From Diploptera punctata (lineage: Eukaryota > Arthropoda > Insecta > Blattodea > Blaberidae), in NCBI GenBank assembly GCA_030220185.1, contig JASPKZ010007247.1, positions 1,073,501 through 1,137,500 on the forward strand: a stretch of DNA of 64,000 nucleotides, read 5' to 3'. The position numbers and the translations under genes are program-made. The notes beneath the pieces were generated by a model, which saw only the letters and a list, made by a program, of their open reading frames with translations, ran no database searches and was not told the DNA's origin. Shown piece by piece: positions 23,701 through 38,375 of the stretch (positions within the stretch are counted from its first letter, which is position 1; the number at the start of each line of letters is the position of its first letter).

Positions 23701-26700
23701 ATCCAACCAGTCTGGGCAAGATGCAGAGGATGATTAAGATCTTATCGAAACATGTTCAAGAATAAATCAGCATTAATATTGAGGTAAGATAAACAGACTC
23801 AAAATAATATAATTAAAAGAACCTCAAAATATTACTTCCTAAAATAAAACATTCATTACAACCGTGATTTTACAATGATACTTTATTATTTTCATGATAA
23901 CTATAAAAACTGAAAATCCATAGCAATTTTGATCGGTAGTTTGAATGATGTAACAGTTATCGCACTGACGTATAGAGTCAGAAATCTGGGGTTCGAACAT
24001 AATTTTTCTTTCTAAAATAAAACTATATCCAATTCTGGAAAATGATAATTTAAAATATGACATGAAAATAATAAGCTTAACTGCTTAAAAGTAATGTTCA
24101 AATTCTCAATAAAAATACTTTGAATAGAAGTCATCAGGTGACATTGTTGATAGTGATGGCCATCGGCCTTCTGATAAAAGGAGAATTGTATAAGTGGAAA
24201 GAAATTTGATGATCCAATTGGAGGTTCAAATGGCATAGGTTATCGCACTGACGTATAGAGTCAGAGATCCAGGGTTCGATTCCTGGTTCAAACGTAATTT
24301 TTCTTTCTACAATAAAATTCATGGAAATATTTATAAAATCATGATCGTGGTTCATGTTCTTTTTTGTAATGACAGTGAATTTTCAGTTTTATAAGCATAT
24401 AAAAACTGAAATAGATTAATAAAAAAGTTGGGTCTGCATTCATCTTGCCTCGTATTTCATTGTTCCTTGTATGACATATTTCAAAGCATCTTTACTCCTT
24501 ATTCAGTTGGTACAGACTGATGATCTTTAAGTTGTTGGCCCTGGATCTCTACGGAGGGTTGTTTCTGATCTCTGATAACAAATGATTTTTAAGTTTAACT
24601 TAAGAAAAGCCGTGTCTCCACCATCGAGCATGCTCTAATTGATGGCTCTTCACCCGAACTATAGTTCGGCATTGGAGTTTCCACTGCAGAAGACTCTTAC
24701 GCAGGACAGCCATGTCTAGAAGTTCCCACTCCTCTTTATATGCTTTCCAGAGACCGTCTATTGTTCGAGGACACCTGTTTCCCAAGAGCCCTTTTGAAGA
24801 GTCCAAAGACACAAAGTCCATCGGTGATGCATCAGGAGACTTCACTAGGATGTTGCTGAATGGAATAGCATGTATTTCAGTTTCCTGCTCCATTACTCCA
24901 GGAATGTCAGGGTTGAACTCGAAGTGTGATTGGAGGCCTTGTCTTGGTGCACCCAGACTTGGTTTTTGTCTGTACCATAGAGGGCTGGGATTTCAGTCGG
25001 GTAAATTGGGGCGAGAACTTCTTCCTGGTAGTACTGGGGGTTGATTTTGGCCTTTTTAGCTACTCTACAAATGGTCAGTTTTTCATTGTAGCAATATCCT
25101 GTGATGACTATAAATCCCTTGGAGAAACTTTCTCTGCATTCGGCATACCACTTTTGAAAATTTTTTTCACCCCTTTCTCTATAGTAAATTACCCAGGGTT
25201 TGTTGCAGTCTCCTAGATAAACATATGCTTCATCAAGTGTGACCAAAAATTTCTATTTTTCTCCTGCCAGGTGCTTTTCATAGTTTCCTGCTGTTGGTGT
25301 GGCATTCGACAATGTGACGTGGCAACAATTTATGAACCCTGCTTTTGTGGCGCTTCTCCATGTTTAAATCTTTGTTTATTATGGTGTTTACAGTTTTAAG
25401 GGATATTCCCAATCTGTTCGCAATCACCCTTTGTGTGGCAGGGTTACCACCAGAGATAAGTACCTTGACCTTTCTGATTGCATCTGGGGTGCGGGTGTAG
25501 TAGCAGGTCGTGGATTTCCCCGTTTTTTCCTTTTGGAATTAATCCCAAGCGACCCTTCCCTTTTTATTAAGCACTGAGCTAATTCCACACTTTGACACCA
25601 TAAAATTAGGTTTTTGCAAGCCTCAATAATCGCGGAATAACTGTAATTAGCGTCGGAAAGGGCAGTAATGTACCCTTCCCAAAACAGGTCTATCTGATTA
25701 GGCATTATGAGAACAATACGCATGCGAGTGTAACAGAAGCAGCACACTGACTGGTTTGATCACCTTGCACGCTCCTGTCCTGATGACTCACACTCCAACG
25801 TCACAATCTACTTGGCAAATCGTTATCAGAGATCGGAAACAACCCTCCGTATTCCTGCTCCCTCTTTTTGTGGTCCAAAGAACTTGCTTATTAATTTCCT
25901 CTCCCCAACAACTTAAAAATCATCAGTATGTACCAACTGAAGAAGAAGCAAAGACGCTTTGAAACATGTGTTACAAAAAATAATGAAATATGAGGTAAGA
26001 CAAATGCAGACCCAACTTATTTATTCAGTAGAACCTCATAATGTTACTTCCTATTGTATTTTCACTGAAATAGATCATTTAAGAAGCAGTGCTGACAGGT
26101 AAGAAACAAGGAGACAAAGACAGAAGTATAAAACATAGTATCTGTAAAAATAGAAATGAAATAGTAAACTTATTTGGGCACACAAAAAAGAATGGATGAA
26201 AATAGAGTTTTAGAATGAAATCCAATGGATAGAAATCAACAGAAAGAAGTTATAGAAATTAAATAATGAGCAGTGAAAGCAAAATTTCTTGAAGATAAAT
26301 GGATTGATTATATTTGAAGAGAAAAAACATATACCTAGACTAAGGTTTGAACCCAGGACTTTTAGCTTTATATGCTAATGCTCTGCCACTGAGCTATCCA
26401 AGGCCTCCAATATAAATGCAAATTTTTCTCTTATACATTTCAATTCCCGATAGCACCAAAGGCTTGTAAACAGTTGCTCGACACATGAATGGCGGCTTCT
26501 TATTTAAGAAGACTTTTAGTGGGAATTTAACTTTACTTTATAAAGCCAGTAGAGTTTCTTTTGATGTTTTTATTATATAATTAATATTTATTTAATATAT
26601 GAAGGAAGTAACACTATGAGATTTCTTTTAATTAAAACCAACACATATGAAAAGATTGATGAAGGTAACAAATCAGGGATTTATCAAATTGATTGTGAAA

Positions 26701-29700
26701 AAATATACATAGGAAAAACAAAAAGGAACTTGAATACAAGATTGAAAGAACGCCTTGGAAATGTTAAAAATGGGTAAACAGAAAAGACTGCAACAGCTGT
26801 AAATGCATGGTCAGAAAAACACAGAAAAGAAACTAAGGCCAAATTACTGAAACAGTTAGATAAATCTAAGGAACTCACAATTTGGAAGAAAATTTATATT
26901 CACAAGAATAAGAAGAATTTTGAAATTCCCAGGGGGGGAAAAAAAAGTTGATTTGGAAGTTCATTGGTCAGCCAACAGAGGGAGCAGATATCAACCTACA
27001 GGATCGACAACTGCAAATTCAACAGTTTTGGAAGCACTGACAGTATCACACAGATTGGATGAAACCATGATCTGCAAGAAAATTAAAAAATATGAGGTGA
27101 GTCTAAATCCCTAACTCATAATAATTATAATTAACATTTCTCATTGAGGACAAATTATATTTGAAGAGAAAAAATATATTCATAGTTAAATATGGGAAAT
27201 AACATTATGAGGTTCTTGATTCGTAAATTATTGAGTCATTTTTACATCTTACCTCATATTTCATGTTTCTTTAAACACGGGAACTAGTTTTAAAAAGAAA
27301 TATCTCTCTAATTTCTAACTGACATTATGACTATTGGCTTTTCATTGGAATCTCCATCAATAACATTGCCATCTGGTGTTGATTTGATGAACTTTGAGAT
27401 GAGGTCACATTCGCCAGGAATCTCGAAATTCATAGATCTAAATTTGTTCTTCTGAATATATATCTTCTCCCAAATTGTCAATTCTAAAGGTTTTTCCAAA
27501 TGTTTTAAAAAGAGGCCCAACTTTTAAAACATTGGGAAAAACCTTTAGAATTGACCATTTGGGAGAAGATATATATTCAGAAGAACAAATTTAGATCCAT
27601 GAATTTTGAGATTCCTCACGAATGTGACCTCATCTCGAAGTTCATCAAATCAACACCAGATGGCAACGTTATTGATGGAGATTCCAATGAAAACCCGGTA
27701 GTAATAATGTCAATTGAAAATGAGAGAGATGATTCTCTTGAAAACTAGTTCCCGTGTTTAAAGAAACATGAACTTTGAGGTAAGATGTAAAAATGACATT
27801 AATTTAAGAAAAAATATAATTTGTCCTTCAACGAGAAATGTTACATTTATAATATAGACATTAGTGGATAGAATTTGCGGTAAAGACAAAGAACACAGTT
27901 GAAGGGCCTATAATAAATGTGAATTCAAAATTATTAAAGAACGAAAAAAAAAATTACTTTGCAGATGAAATGACGACAGAATGTTGGTCAGACTGCAAAA
28001 TCTTGGTGAGATGGGAGACAACAGAATCCTCATACGCTGCCATTGAGAATAAAGGATCTGTTTGTGATAATTTGCGACCAGGAATTGCTATGCTTCTTTC
28101 AAATGTCATAATGCTCCATCTGGAAAACAGATTGGACATAATCAGAAGCATGTACTGGAATAAAACATCTACCATTACAGTATTTATGTAGTATTTCTCT
28201 CACCTGTCAAGCATTTTGGTGCAAGCTTTTTCATACTTTTCTAGTAGCTGTGGAAGATGAGTATCATCATCACAGGAGCTCCCCCATCCCAACACTCGTG
28301 CCAAGTCATTCCCTGTTCCTAATGGCAGAACTCCCACCTGGCACTGCTTCTGTAACAAATTCAATTATAAAGTAATCATCTGATTTGAATCATGGCTCAT
28401 TTGAAGCATAAGCACAAACAGTATTTTTTGGGGGATTGACAAAATGGTACTGCAGTTGATTGTTATCTGCACAGTGAATGAACAAGATATAATCTTTAAG
28501 GTAGAATATTTTTATCACTCACCTCATATTGTTCTTCTTATTTGATTATAAACTAGTTTCGGAACATAGTTTCTGTTCCATCCTCAGTATCGTCACGACC
28601 GTTGTTCTGTCGTCTTGAAGAGCTGTCCTTCTCTCCTTCCATTGGCTGACTGAAAAACCTCGAAACCAGGTCATTCTCACGGTGAGAATGACCTGGTTTC
28701 GAGGTTTTTCAGTCAGCCAATGGAAGGAGAGAAGGACAGCTCTTCAAGACGACAGAACAACGGTCGTGACGATACTGAGGATGGAACAGAAACTATGTTC
28801 CGAAACTAGTTTATAATCAAATAAGAAGAACAATATGAGGTGAGTGATAAAAATATTCTACCTTAATGAATATACCTCATAGTGAGAATTCCTAAAATAA
28901 GTAAGATATAATCTTTATATTTTGATATGAGATTTTTTAAATTTAACATTTTCCATTGCTAGACTTTTTCTTAAAAAACGATGCTTTAAAGCTACATAGA
29001 TGTATTTTCCATAAATGTTTTAAAGGTAGTGTTTTTATTATAAATTTAACATTTCTCACTAAAGGACAAATTATATTTGAAGAGAAAAATTTGTTTCAAA
29101 TAATGTAAACAACATATGGGGTGAAATGTAAACAGTCAATTCAATTTCATTGACTATTTAAATCGTGTTCCAAATGCTAATCAATGACCAAACACATTTC
29201 AATGATCTTTGATTTACAACCAATCACAGTCGTGTTTTGCTTAACTAAAATTTATCATAATAAAGAAAGCACCTCCTTTTTAACATTCTGAATAGGTCAT
29301 AGCATTATTTTGCAGTGACTAACCCCTTAAGAAATACAGCTACCAGATTGTATATATATAATGCATGAATGTCAGCAGAAAGCGCATGCGATAGATAATA
29401 TAAAAACATTTGTAACAACTGATTATACCACAAAAGAAAGAAACCAATGTTTGCACTTTCTTAAACAAATTATTTTCCAGGAAATGACGTTGCAAAAAAA
29501 TATAATTGACATATTTACATCATAGGACATCAGAAATCTATAATGTTGGTTACAAATTTTTCCACTAGGATGCATTCTTATCAACATTGCGATCCTTTGG
29601 CAATAATCTGGTTGCAGTGATGAACAAAAGAAGCAAATGAAGCGTACCTATAATTTTCAAACATCGCCATTTACATTAAATATATAAATATTTAAAAATA

Positions 29701-32700
29701 ACTATAGTTAAATAATGAATTGTGAGGAAACAGCTTAATTTTATTCGTTAAATAGTCCTAACAAATGCCACTCTTTATTTCCAAATTATCTAGATAAATT
29801 CACTCTTCACTTCGTGAGTCATGAATTTATCGATAATTTGGAAATCACTTGTGGCATTACTTATGATAAAATACCTCGCAAATAATACCGTATACAACAA
29901 CGTCTGCATCGCGCATTATTACGCCGATTCTCCTGTTCTTCCAGTTGAATTCTTTGGTAGACTCTATCAAATTCCTCTTCTTGGATAAAGCGGCAAGGTT
30001 TCAAACTACATCGGTTACCATCGGTTCCCTTCATGATAAGTTTCTATCTTAAGCTATGATCTTAAGTTACCTCGTCAGGTAGCTTACGAATTTCAACAAT
30101 TATTATCGCATGAATAGATTTCTGAGTAAGCAAAATCGTATTAGGATAAAACTTTTTCAGCCGAGAACGCCTTTTACAGTCTAATGCGTTCAAAGATTCA
30201 ACCCTTAATCTCAAAGTTCATCAAATCAACACTAGATGACAGTTTAGAAGATGATGGTGAAGGCAAAAATTTGACAACTGTTTTTGAAATTGTGGACCGT
30301 GATTTGAAGAACACGCAGTTTAAAAGGTGAGATTTTCAATACTCATTAATATTTAATAATATTAGGTCTATTGGAATTTACAAATGCCAATTATTGGTAC
30401 ATAAAAGAAATTGTTATTTTGAGAGCAGGAAAGAATGGTATAGGTTGGAATCTAAGAATGCGAAGTTCACTTACAAGGAATAATAACTTACATGCAGATC
30501 AAGACGATCTATCTCAGAGAGCACCCAGCCCACAGAACCATCACCACTGCACACGAGAATGCGGAATGGATCAAAATGTCGGAATAATCTCAGTCTGAAA
30601 AAAATAGATATTTCAGTACCACAGGAATAATATCATTATGCTAATAATATTAGTATTTAGATATTATTTATTTAGCCTGGAGTCAGCTGCACTAGCTATG
30701 GTAGTAGTATGCCAGCCTCCTAACTAGCAGGTCAACAGGAGAGTTAGACATTTAATACTGTAAAATTTGCAATCTTGAATTTAGGAGGAGTTGTGGTGAA
30801 GAATTTCTAAATGCTAGAATGTGCAGTACCAAGTGCTTAGATTAATATCCAAATTCCTCCGCACTATACATGGCAATGTGTCTAGCAAATTACAAATATG
30901 AAATTCCCAACTATTTTCTGGATTTTCTGGACATAAAAAAATAATTACCGAGTTTTTTTAGTGCTAAATTGAATTAATTCTAGAGAAACTAATTTTGTAT
31001 ATTTTTTAATATGTATAAGTGATAAAAACTAATTTATTTTTATGGTAAGGGCTTAAATAAGAAGACCAAACAATTTTTTTATTAAGTTATGTAGATAGGA
31101 AATAACACTATGAGGTTTTTTAATATTGTTTATTTTTTATTATTTAAATATGAACATGTTACCATAAATCATTGCAAACAATTCCATGTTAAAATTACTT
31201 TATTCATATCTTATTGCTTTAATCATTTGACAATTTATATAGATTTCAATATCATATTAATAATAGGAAGAATTGGTTGATTGTATACAAAAGGCAAAAG
31301 ACCAAGCAAAAAGCATTTGCTGAGAGTTACATTAAAAATTCATGCGTTCAATAAGTTGACTGTAAGCTTACTGCATAGAGTCTGAGTTGATCTGGCTTAT
31401 TGAACTGTGTGTGCTCAAGTATCGTTTGTGCTATGATAACATGTTGGCAAGGGCTGGCATTTGTTTAGAGCGGCAGGTTGACTCTGCCAAACGTATGCTA
31501 CAGTTTCATAAACATTTCTTCCAAGAAATATTCCAATATCTGTAAACATTTTTAGAATGTGGTTTAACGATTGCGATTCTTTTGATTTGAACACAAGACA
31601 GATGCATGTCGCTTTACAAATTCCCGTCCATTTCTCGGTTGCTTCTAAATTCCCTACTTATTCCTGGTTTTCAAGATTTTCCTGACTGCTTGACACCCTG
31701 CGTGTTTTGTTTATTGGGTGGATGGGGATTTAAGTGTAGCAGTCCCATTAGTGCTTTTTGAGAGGATGTCATTATCCTGTATTCATCAATAGTTTAAATA
31801 AAACTGCAATAGTAACAATAGAGTTTCATTTTTAAAAACTCAAGTCAATAGCAATATAATTTAAAACTGGAGGAGAGACAAATTTTTAAGAGGGCTTTTA
31901 TTTCATCGGCCGCCGTGGTTATGTTCCTTGCCTCTAGTTCTGAGGGTTGCAGGTTCAAATCTGATTGGGGTCGATGAATTTTCAGGATGGAAAAATCCAA
32001 GGGGCAAGTCCTTTGGGAGGGACTTTCAGCCAGGGTCCTGAGTCTGAAGATTTTCAGGGTTGTAAAAGAACCTCATGCCTGAAAAGAGGGAGCTGAGCAA
32101 AATTTAGCCAACTTTTCACCATCCAAGTAATACCAGGGTATTATCGCCTCACTATGATGCTTAACAAGCAGCTCGCTTTGTTTCCCCGCAGCTATTATAT
32201 GTTATTAAAATACAAAGGTCTCGACTGCCACGACTACGACGATGTTGCCACATTGCTATTCTTCCCTCAGTTTCAATTAAAACTCGGAACGGTGTGGAAC
32301 ATTCGATCCAGTTATAAAATTGTGTACCGTAATTAATGGCATAATTATCAGCAATTTATTGTGATATGTAGCTAGAATAATAATACAATATCTACATATT
32401 ATATTAGTTTAATATATGTGATTTCAACATGTGGCTGCCATGGGAAAATATTTCAGACCGAACAGTTAATAATAATAATAATAATAATTAATAATAATAA
32501 TAATAATTAAAAATAATAATAATAATACTATATAATGTTGGAATTAAATTATTTAATTAATAAATATGTATATAATTTTAATTCTAAAAACTTACACAAT
32601 ACCAAATAATAACATAAAAATTAAATAATAACATAAATAATCAATGTCTTCTGTCCTTGTGTAATTAACGCCCATAACGCTATGAAAAAGTGACAACACC

Positions 32701-35700
32701 GCATGTTAAGCATTGCTGCGTGGCACCCGCTTTTATATAAACTGTTAACCATCAGAGTGAGGCAATAATACCTATTAGATGTCCCTTGATGTAACATGCT
32801 GACCACATGTCACTCATGACATCTTTAGAGGAAATAAGCATAACTAAATCAGATTGGTCAAGAAACCCCTAAAAGGGGGTTAGGGCCTCACTAAGGCTGT
32901 AGAGCTATAGGATGGATGGAACCCATACACAACAGTTTTGAACAGTCCAGATGACATTTAGAAAAGGGGGAAAATCAACATCAAAAGACAACATAACACT
33001 ACTCAATCAACCAGTACAAAAAGTGGGAAAATACAAATATTTAGGATTCACTCTACAGACAACAGCAACGTCCTTCGGAATACACATCCAAGAAAGAACA
33101 GCGGCAGCCATCCGAACATCATACAATATCCCGAATCTGGCCAACTTATCGACAGGCACAGCAATGCAGTTATTCAAAACGACAGTGGCACCAGTTATAA
33201 CATATGGGATAGAGATAATTTGGGAAAAACTTAAGATCGGAGATCTGATAAGAGTAGAAGAAGTCAAAACAATGTTCATGAAACGGATCCTGAGAATAGG
33301 AAAAACATCGCCATCTCGTTTTGCTTATGAACTCATGAGAGAGACCTACTTCATAGAGGACATAAGAACCCAATTCTATCTACAATCCACAGAACCATAC
33401 CAGAAATTAATAAGCATCAGAAATAGGAAGAAGAAGGAAATAGACATAGATTTCTATACCACAACTGCCATGCTGGACGACAGATGGACCAGAGAGTGCA
33501 ACCCCCAGAGACACGTCACGACATGACTCGCAGTACATGGATTTCACAACAAAATATGTATAAACAAGAAATTCCACGAGCCGACCGAAGAATGCAAGTG
33601 TGTGTTATGTGGACAAAGATGTAGCAAATACCACATCATAACATGTGCGAAAAGAACAAAAACCATTACAGACTACAGTAAAGACTAAACCACCACTAAT
33701 GCTCAACCTGAGTGCACATTTCTTATTATTATTATAACAGTTTTGAACTATGAAAAAATACATCAACCTAAATATCAGACCAGAGGTGAGTACGGTAACC
33801 ACTTTTCCTCTGGAACTTAGCATTTAGGTAGAACATGTTTCATTCTCAGACAATTAGCTTTCTATTATTTTAGAAAGAAAAATTAGTTCAAACCGGGAGT
33901 CAAACTCCGGATTTCTGACTGTACATCAGTGCAATAATTGTTACGAAATTCGAATTTCCAATAGGAACATCAAATTTCTTAAGTTATGTAGATAGGAATA
34001 ACACTATGACCAGGGTTTGCTAGGAGTTATGAAGTATGAGGTGAGTGAAAGAAAAAATAAACAATATCAAATTTCTTTCCACTTATACAATTCTTTCATC
34101 CGAAGGCCGATAGCCTTTGCTATCAACAATGCCATCTGACGACTTCTATTCAAAGTATTTTTATTGAGTTTTTAAACATTACTTTTAAGCGGTAAAGCTT
34201 ATTATTTTTATGTTATATTTTAAATTAACACATTCAAGAATTGGATATAGTTCTATTTTAGAAAGAAAAATTACATTCAAACCGGGAGTCGAACTCCAGA
34301 TTACTAACTCTGTATGTCAGTGCGATAACTATTATGCCATTTGAACTTCAAATAGGAACATCAAATTTCTTTACACTTATACAATTCTCCTAAAACTATA
34401 TTCAATTCTGGAAAGTGTTAATTTAAAATATTCCGATTGAGGGTCTTTCCACTTTTCAGCGGTTGCCCTTTTACCAGCCGGCAGCTGGCCCTTCACATCC
34501 ACATGTGTCAATCACAGAGGTAGATGATCAACAGCCAGTGTAGGGGTGACATGTGGTTAGCATGTCGAGTCCCCCAGCCGTTATAGCTGGTTCCTCAACC
34601 TGGAGCCGCTACTTATTGTAGCTACCCAATTGCCTCACGATGCTGGGTGGGCACCGGTCCCATACTGGCCGAAATACCATGAGAAAATTTCTTCCCCCAT
34701 GGAGACTCGAACCAGCGCAAGTCCCGTAGCTCTGCGCCAAGGCTTCCTACCTTAACCGCTCGGCTACGGCGCGGGACTAATTTAAAATATAACATCAAAA
34801 TAATTAGCTTTACTGCTTAAAAGTAATGTTTAAATTGTCAATAAAAATACTTTGTTGTTGATAGTGAGGGCTATCGGCCTTCAGATGAAAGGAGAATTGT
34901 ATAAGTGGAAAGAAATTTGACGTTCCTATCAGAAGTTTGAATGGTGTAACAGTTATCGCACTGACATACAGAGTCAGAGATCCGGGGTTTGACTCCCAGT
35001 TCGAACATAATTTTTCTTTCTAAAATAAAACTATATCCAATTCCGGAACATGTTAATTTAAAATATAACATCAAAACTAGTTTTCTTGTTGTTTACTAAT
35101 GTAAATATGTAGTTAAAGAGAAATTTACCCAAGTCCTGGGCCATTGCTGATGAGATCAAACACCTGAGCTGGGTTGAGAAGCTGCTTGAAACGTCGAAGG
35201 AACTTGACACCTTGGTTGTCACCTGACTTCGAATTTACAAACACCAGCAGTGGGGAACATCCCTGCGGCCTCACCGCCTCCCATGCTTCATCGTTACCTA
35301 CTCCAGAAACAAAGAAACTCAAATCTAGTTAGCTAGTCTTGGCTTTACTTAACATTAGCACTGGTTCATCATTAGATATTTTAATAAAATGTTATATAAG
35401 AAGAACAATATGAGGTGAGTGATAAAAAATTCTACCTTAATTAAAAAATGTTAAATGTTAAAATAAGTACTGGATATATCAGTCGTCTTCAACTAAAATG
35501 AATTTCTGTTTAAAAAAACTTTGTCAAGTAGTTTAACTACTTGATGAAGTTTTTACAAATTCATTTCATTTAATTAAATAAACATAAAACTTAAAGTTTT
35601 ATGTGACTTTCATATTTATTAAAATATAAATCAGTTACAGCTGTTTCGGTATTTTGTACCTTCTTCAGACATGATAACAAATTAATGAATGCAAATCAAT

Positions 35701-38344
35701 GGCAAAGAGAAAAATTTTTGCCTGAACCGGGAATCGAACCCTGAACCCTTAGCCTTCCGTGCTAATGCTCAGACCACCGAGCTAATCCAGGCTTCATTCC
35801 CATCCAAGCAAGAATCCTTCCTTTACCTTTACTCTACTGGTCCCACATTCAATTGCAATGAATCATCATTCACAAATACACAATGAATGGCTTCTACCTG
35901 AAGAAGACATGAAGGGACTCCACACAGCTATAGCATTATTTATTAAATTAATATTGGGAAGCTAAAGCTATTACTATGATAGAAACAAGTAAATTAATAA
36001 ACACAATCAAATTATTGCAAATCAATGGCAAAGAGAAAATTTTTTGCCTGAACCGGGAATCGAACCCCGAACCCTTAGCCTTCCGTGCTAATGCTCCTGA
36101 TGGGAATGAAGCCTGGATTAGCTCGGTGGTCTGAGCATTAGCACGGAAGGCTAAGGGTTCGGGGTTCGATTCCCAGTTCAGGCAAAAATTTTTCTCTTTG
36201 CCATTGATTTGCAATAATTTGATTGTGTTTATTAATTTACTTGTTTCTATCATAGTAATAGCTTTAGCTTCCCAATATTAATTTAATAAATAACGCTATA
36301 GCTGTGTGGAGTCCCTTCATGTCTTCTTCAGGTAGAAGCCATTCATTGTGTATTTGTGAATGATGATTCATTGCAATTGAATGTGGGGCCAGTAGAGTAA
36401 AGGTAAAGGAAGGATTCTTGCTTGGATGGGAATGAAGCCTGGATTAGCTCGGTGGTCTGAGCATTAGCACGGAAGGCTAAGGGTTCGGGGTTCGATTCCC
36501 GGTTCAGGCAAAAATTTTTCTCTTTGCCATTGATTTGCGATAATTTTATTGTGTTTATTAATTTACTTGTTTCTATCATAGTAATAGCTTTAGCTTCCCA
36601 ATATTAATTTAATAAATTAATGAATTTTGTTATTAAAGTACATAACAACTGTAACTATGCAACATTTTTTTTTACAATTCTCTATTATAAATGTAAAAGA
36701 GGCAATTCATTCAAATAAATTTTTGAATTTAACAGCTTATTACCATTTTTCAATTTATTTATCTCTACAACTTCTAAAAGGCCCAACTTCTTTCCTTCGT
36801 CACAAACATGTAAAATTTTAAAATTTGAATCAAAACAATGATCATATTGGAGTAGGCAGTTAGCATACTTTGAATTATCTAAATTTCTGTTATATGCTCT
36901 CATATATGTTCCTTTATACGAGAAATAAAAGGTCTGCCAGTTTGTCCTATATAGACATTGTCACATGTGCCACACTTCAGTTTATATACCCCTGATAATT
37001 GTTCTTTTTTACTTTGGTTTTATTGTTTTTTATTATAGTTTGTAAAGTTTTATTAGTTTTAAATGTCATTTTAGTTGAGGAGAACTAATACATCAGGTAC
37101 TTATTTTAATTTGGGTAAAATTTTATCCTCATCTCATATTTTTCTTCTTTTTAAAATTTAAACTAGTTTCAGAACTTTACACTTCAGTTCCGTCCCCAGA
37201 ACCGCAGTGACCATTGTTCTGTTTGTCTTGAAGAGCCGTCTTTTGCTCCCTCTGTTGGTAGACTGAAAAACCTCGAAATCAGGTCATGCTCCCCGGGAAT
37301 TTCAAAGTTCATCAATTTCTCCTTTTCGCTCCTTTGAATGAAGATCTTTTCCCAAACAGGAGTTCTTTTAGTTTTCTATTTGTTTTAATAATTTAGCCTT
37401 CTTTTCGATAAGATATTTTTTAGGACCATGCATGGGCAGCCACTGCAGATTTTTCTACTTCCCCTTTCTTGACATTCCTGAGATGTTCTTTCAGTCTGGT
37501 TTTCAAATTTTTCTTAGTTTTTCCTATGTAGATTTTCTCATATTCTTCACATTTAATCTGATAAATCCCTAATTTATTTTCTTCTTCTATTTTCACATTT
37601 TTGTTAGATCTAATTAATCTACTGATAATTCCACCAACCGAGTGATTCGTGTGAATGCAAGATATGCGACCAAAAGTGTGAGTGATACCATTACAAACAA
37701 TGCAGAATATGGACAGGATCACTGAACGAACTCATAAAAGACAAATCATAAACTTATAACTTAATGCTCTTTCGAGTGCCTCTTACCAATTTATTATATT
37801 ATTATTATTATTAATTAATCTACTGATGCCATAGTCATTTTTGGGTGCCAACCTTATGTTTAAATTAAAAAAAAAAAATTTGAAACTAAATTTTACCTAA
37901 ATGAATATACCTCATAGTGTGAATTCCTAAAGTAAGTAACTGATTTTAATATTTTAACACTTTACTACATAATCTCAATGGTGATTTACAATGAATTTTA
38001 GAAGTATTGTTAATGAAGTGTGTTTAGAAAATTTAAATCTTGACAACAGATCCAAAGAGCCAAGGAAAACTGAAAAAGTTACTGTGATTGACTAGCAGAT
38101 GACAATGCAAGAAGTCATGGTTAGCATGATACAGTTTTCTTAACTGGATTTTATTCTGCATCATAGCTGAACAATGTAAGAAATCCTGCCTTGGCACAGA
38201 GCTACTAGACATGCGCTGGTTCAAGTTGGGGAAAATATATTCTCATGGAATTTTGGCCAATGTGTTGGACTACTATCCACACAAGATTTATGGTTTCTTA
38301 ATGGTCTTGACAGCCAAAAAGGAATTACCAGTTAACTGTTTTAA

Positions 38345-38375
<31 letters not shown>

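Larger units (their letters stand above)
24425..26052. mobile_element. PLE palindrome split by a mariner-type element
   Basis: Left arm TTGGGTCTGCATTCATCTTG to 24551; right arm CAAATGCAGACCCAACTT and the tail AACCTCATAATGTTACTTCC. The right arm holds CTGAAGA...GAAACATGTG (25935-25968), a hammerhead whose cleavage base is G, so probably dead. Confidence 0.75.
28499..28902. mobile_element. Near-perfect PLE foldback with paired hammerheads
   Basis: 15-bp TSD AAGATATAATCTTTA at 28484-28498 and 28903-28917. Arms about 180 bp, centred at 28682, almost identical. Tail on plus only (TACCTCATAGTGAGAATTCC). Conserved family, also at 46721-47127. Confidence 0.92.
35590..37080 (-). mobile_element. PLE of a second family, carrying the 923-bp foldback
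   Basis: Minus strand: endonuclease remnant at 36685-37000, then the insertion 35691-36613, then the hammerhead at 35636-35668. Excising the insertion rejoins the 3' region at AAATTAATGAAT. Confidence 0.7.

Noticed and set aside
32154..32336. Plus ORF of 60 codons
   Set aside because: No homologue recognised and no supporting context; near the expected rate for chance ORFs of this size.
36359..36579. ORFs containing [20 protein letters not shown] in both arms of the palindrome
   Set aside because: These are translations of the tRNA-like domain and its flanks, repeated because the arms are identical; not a protein.
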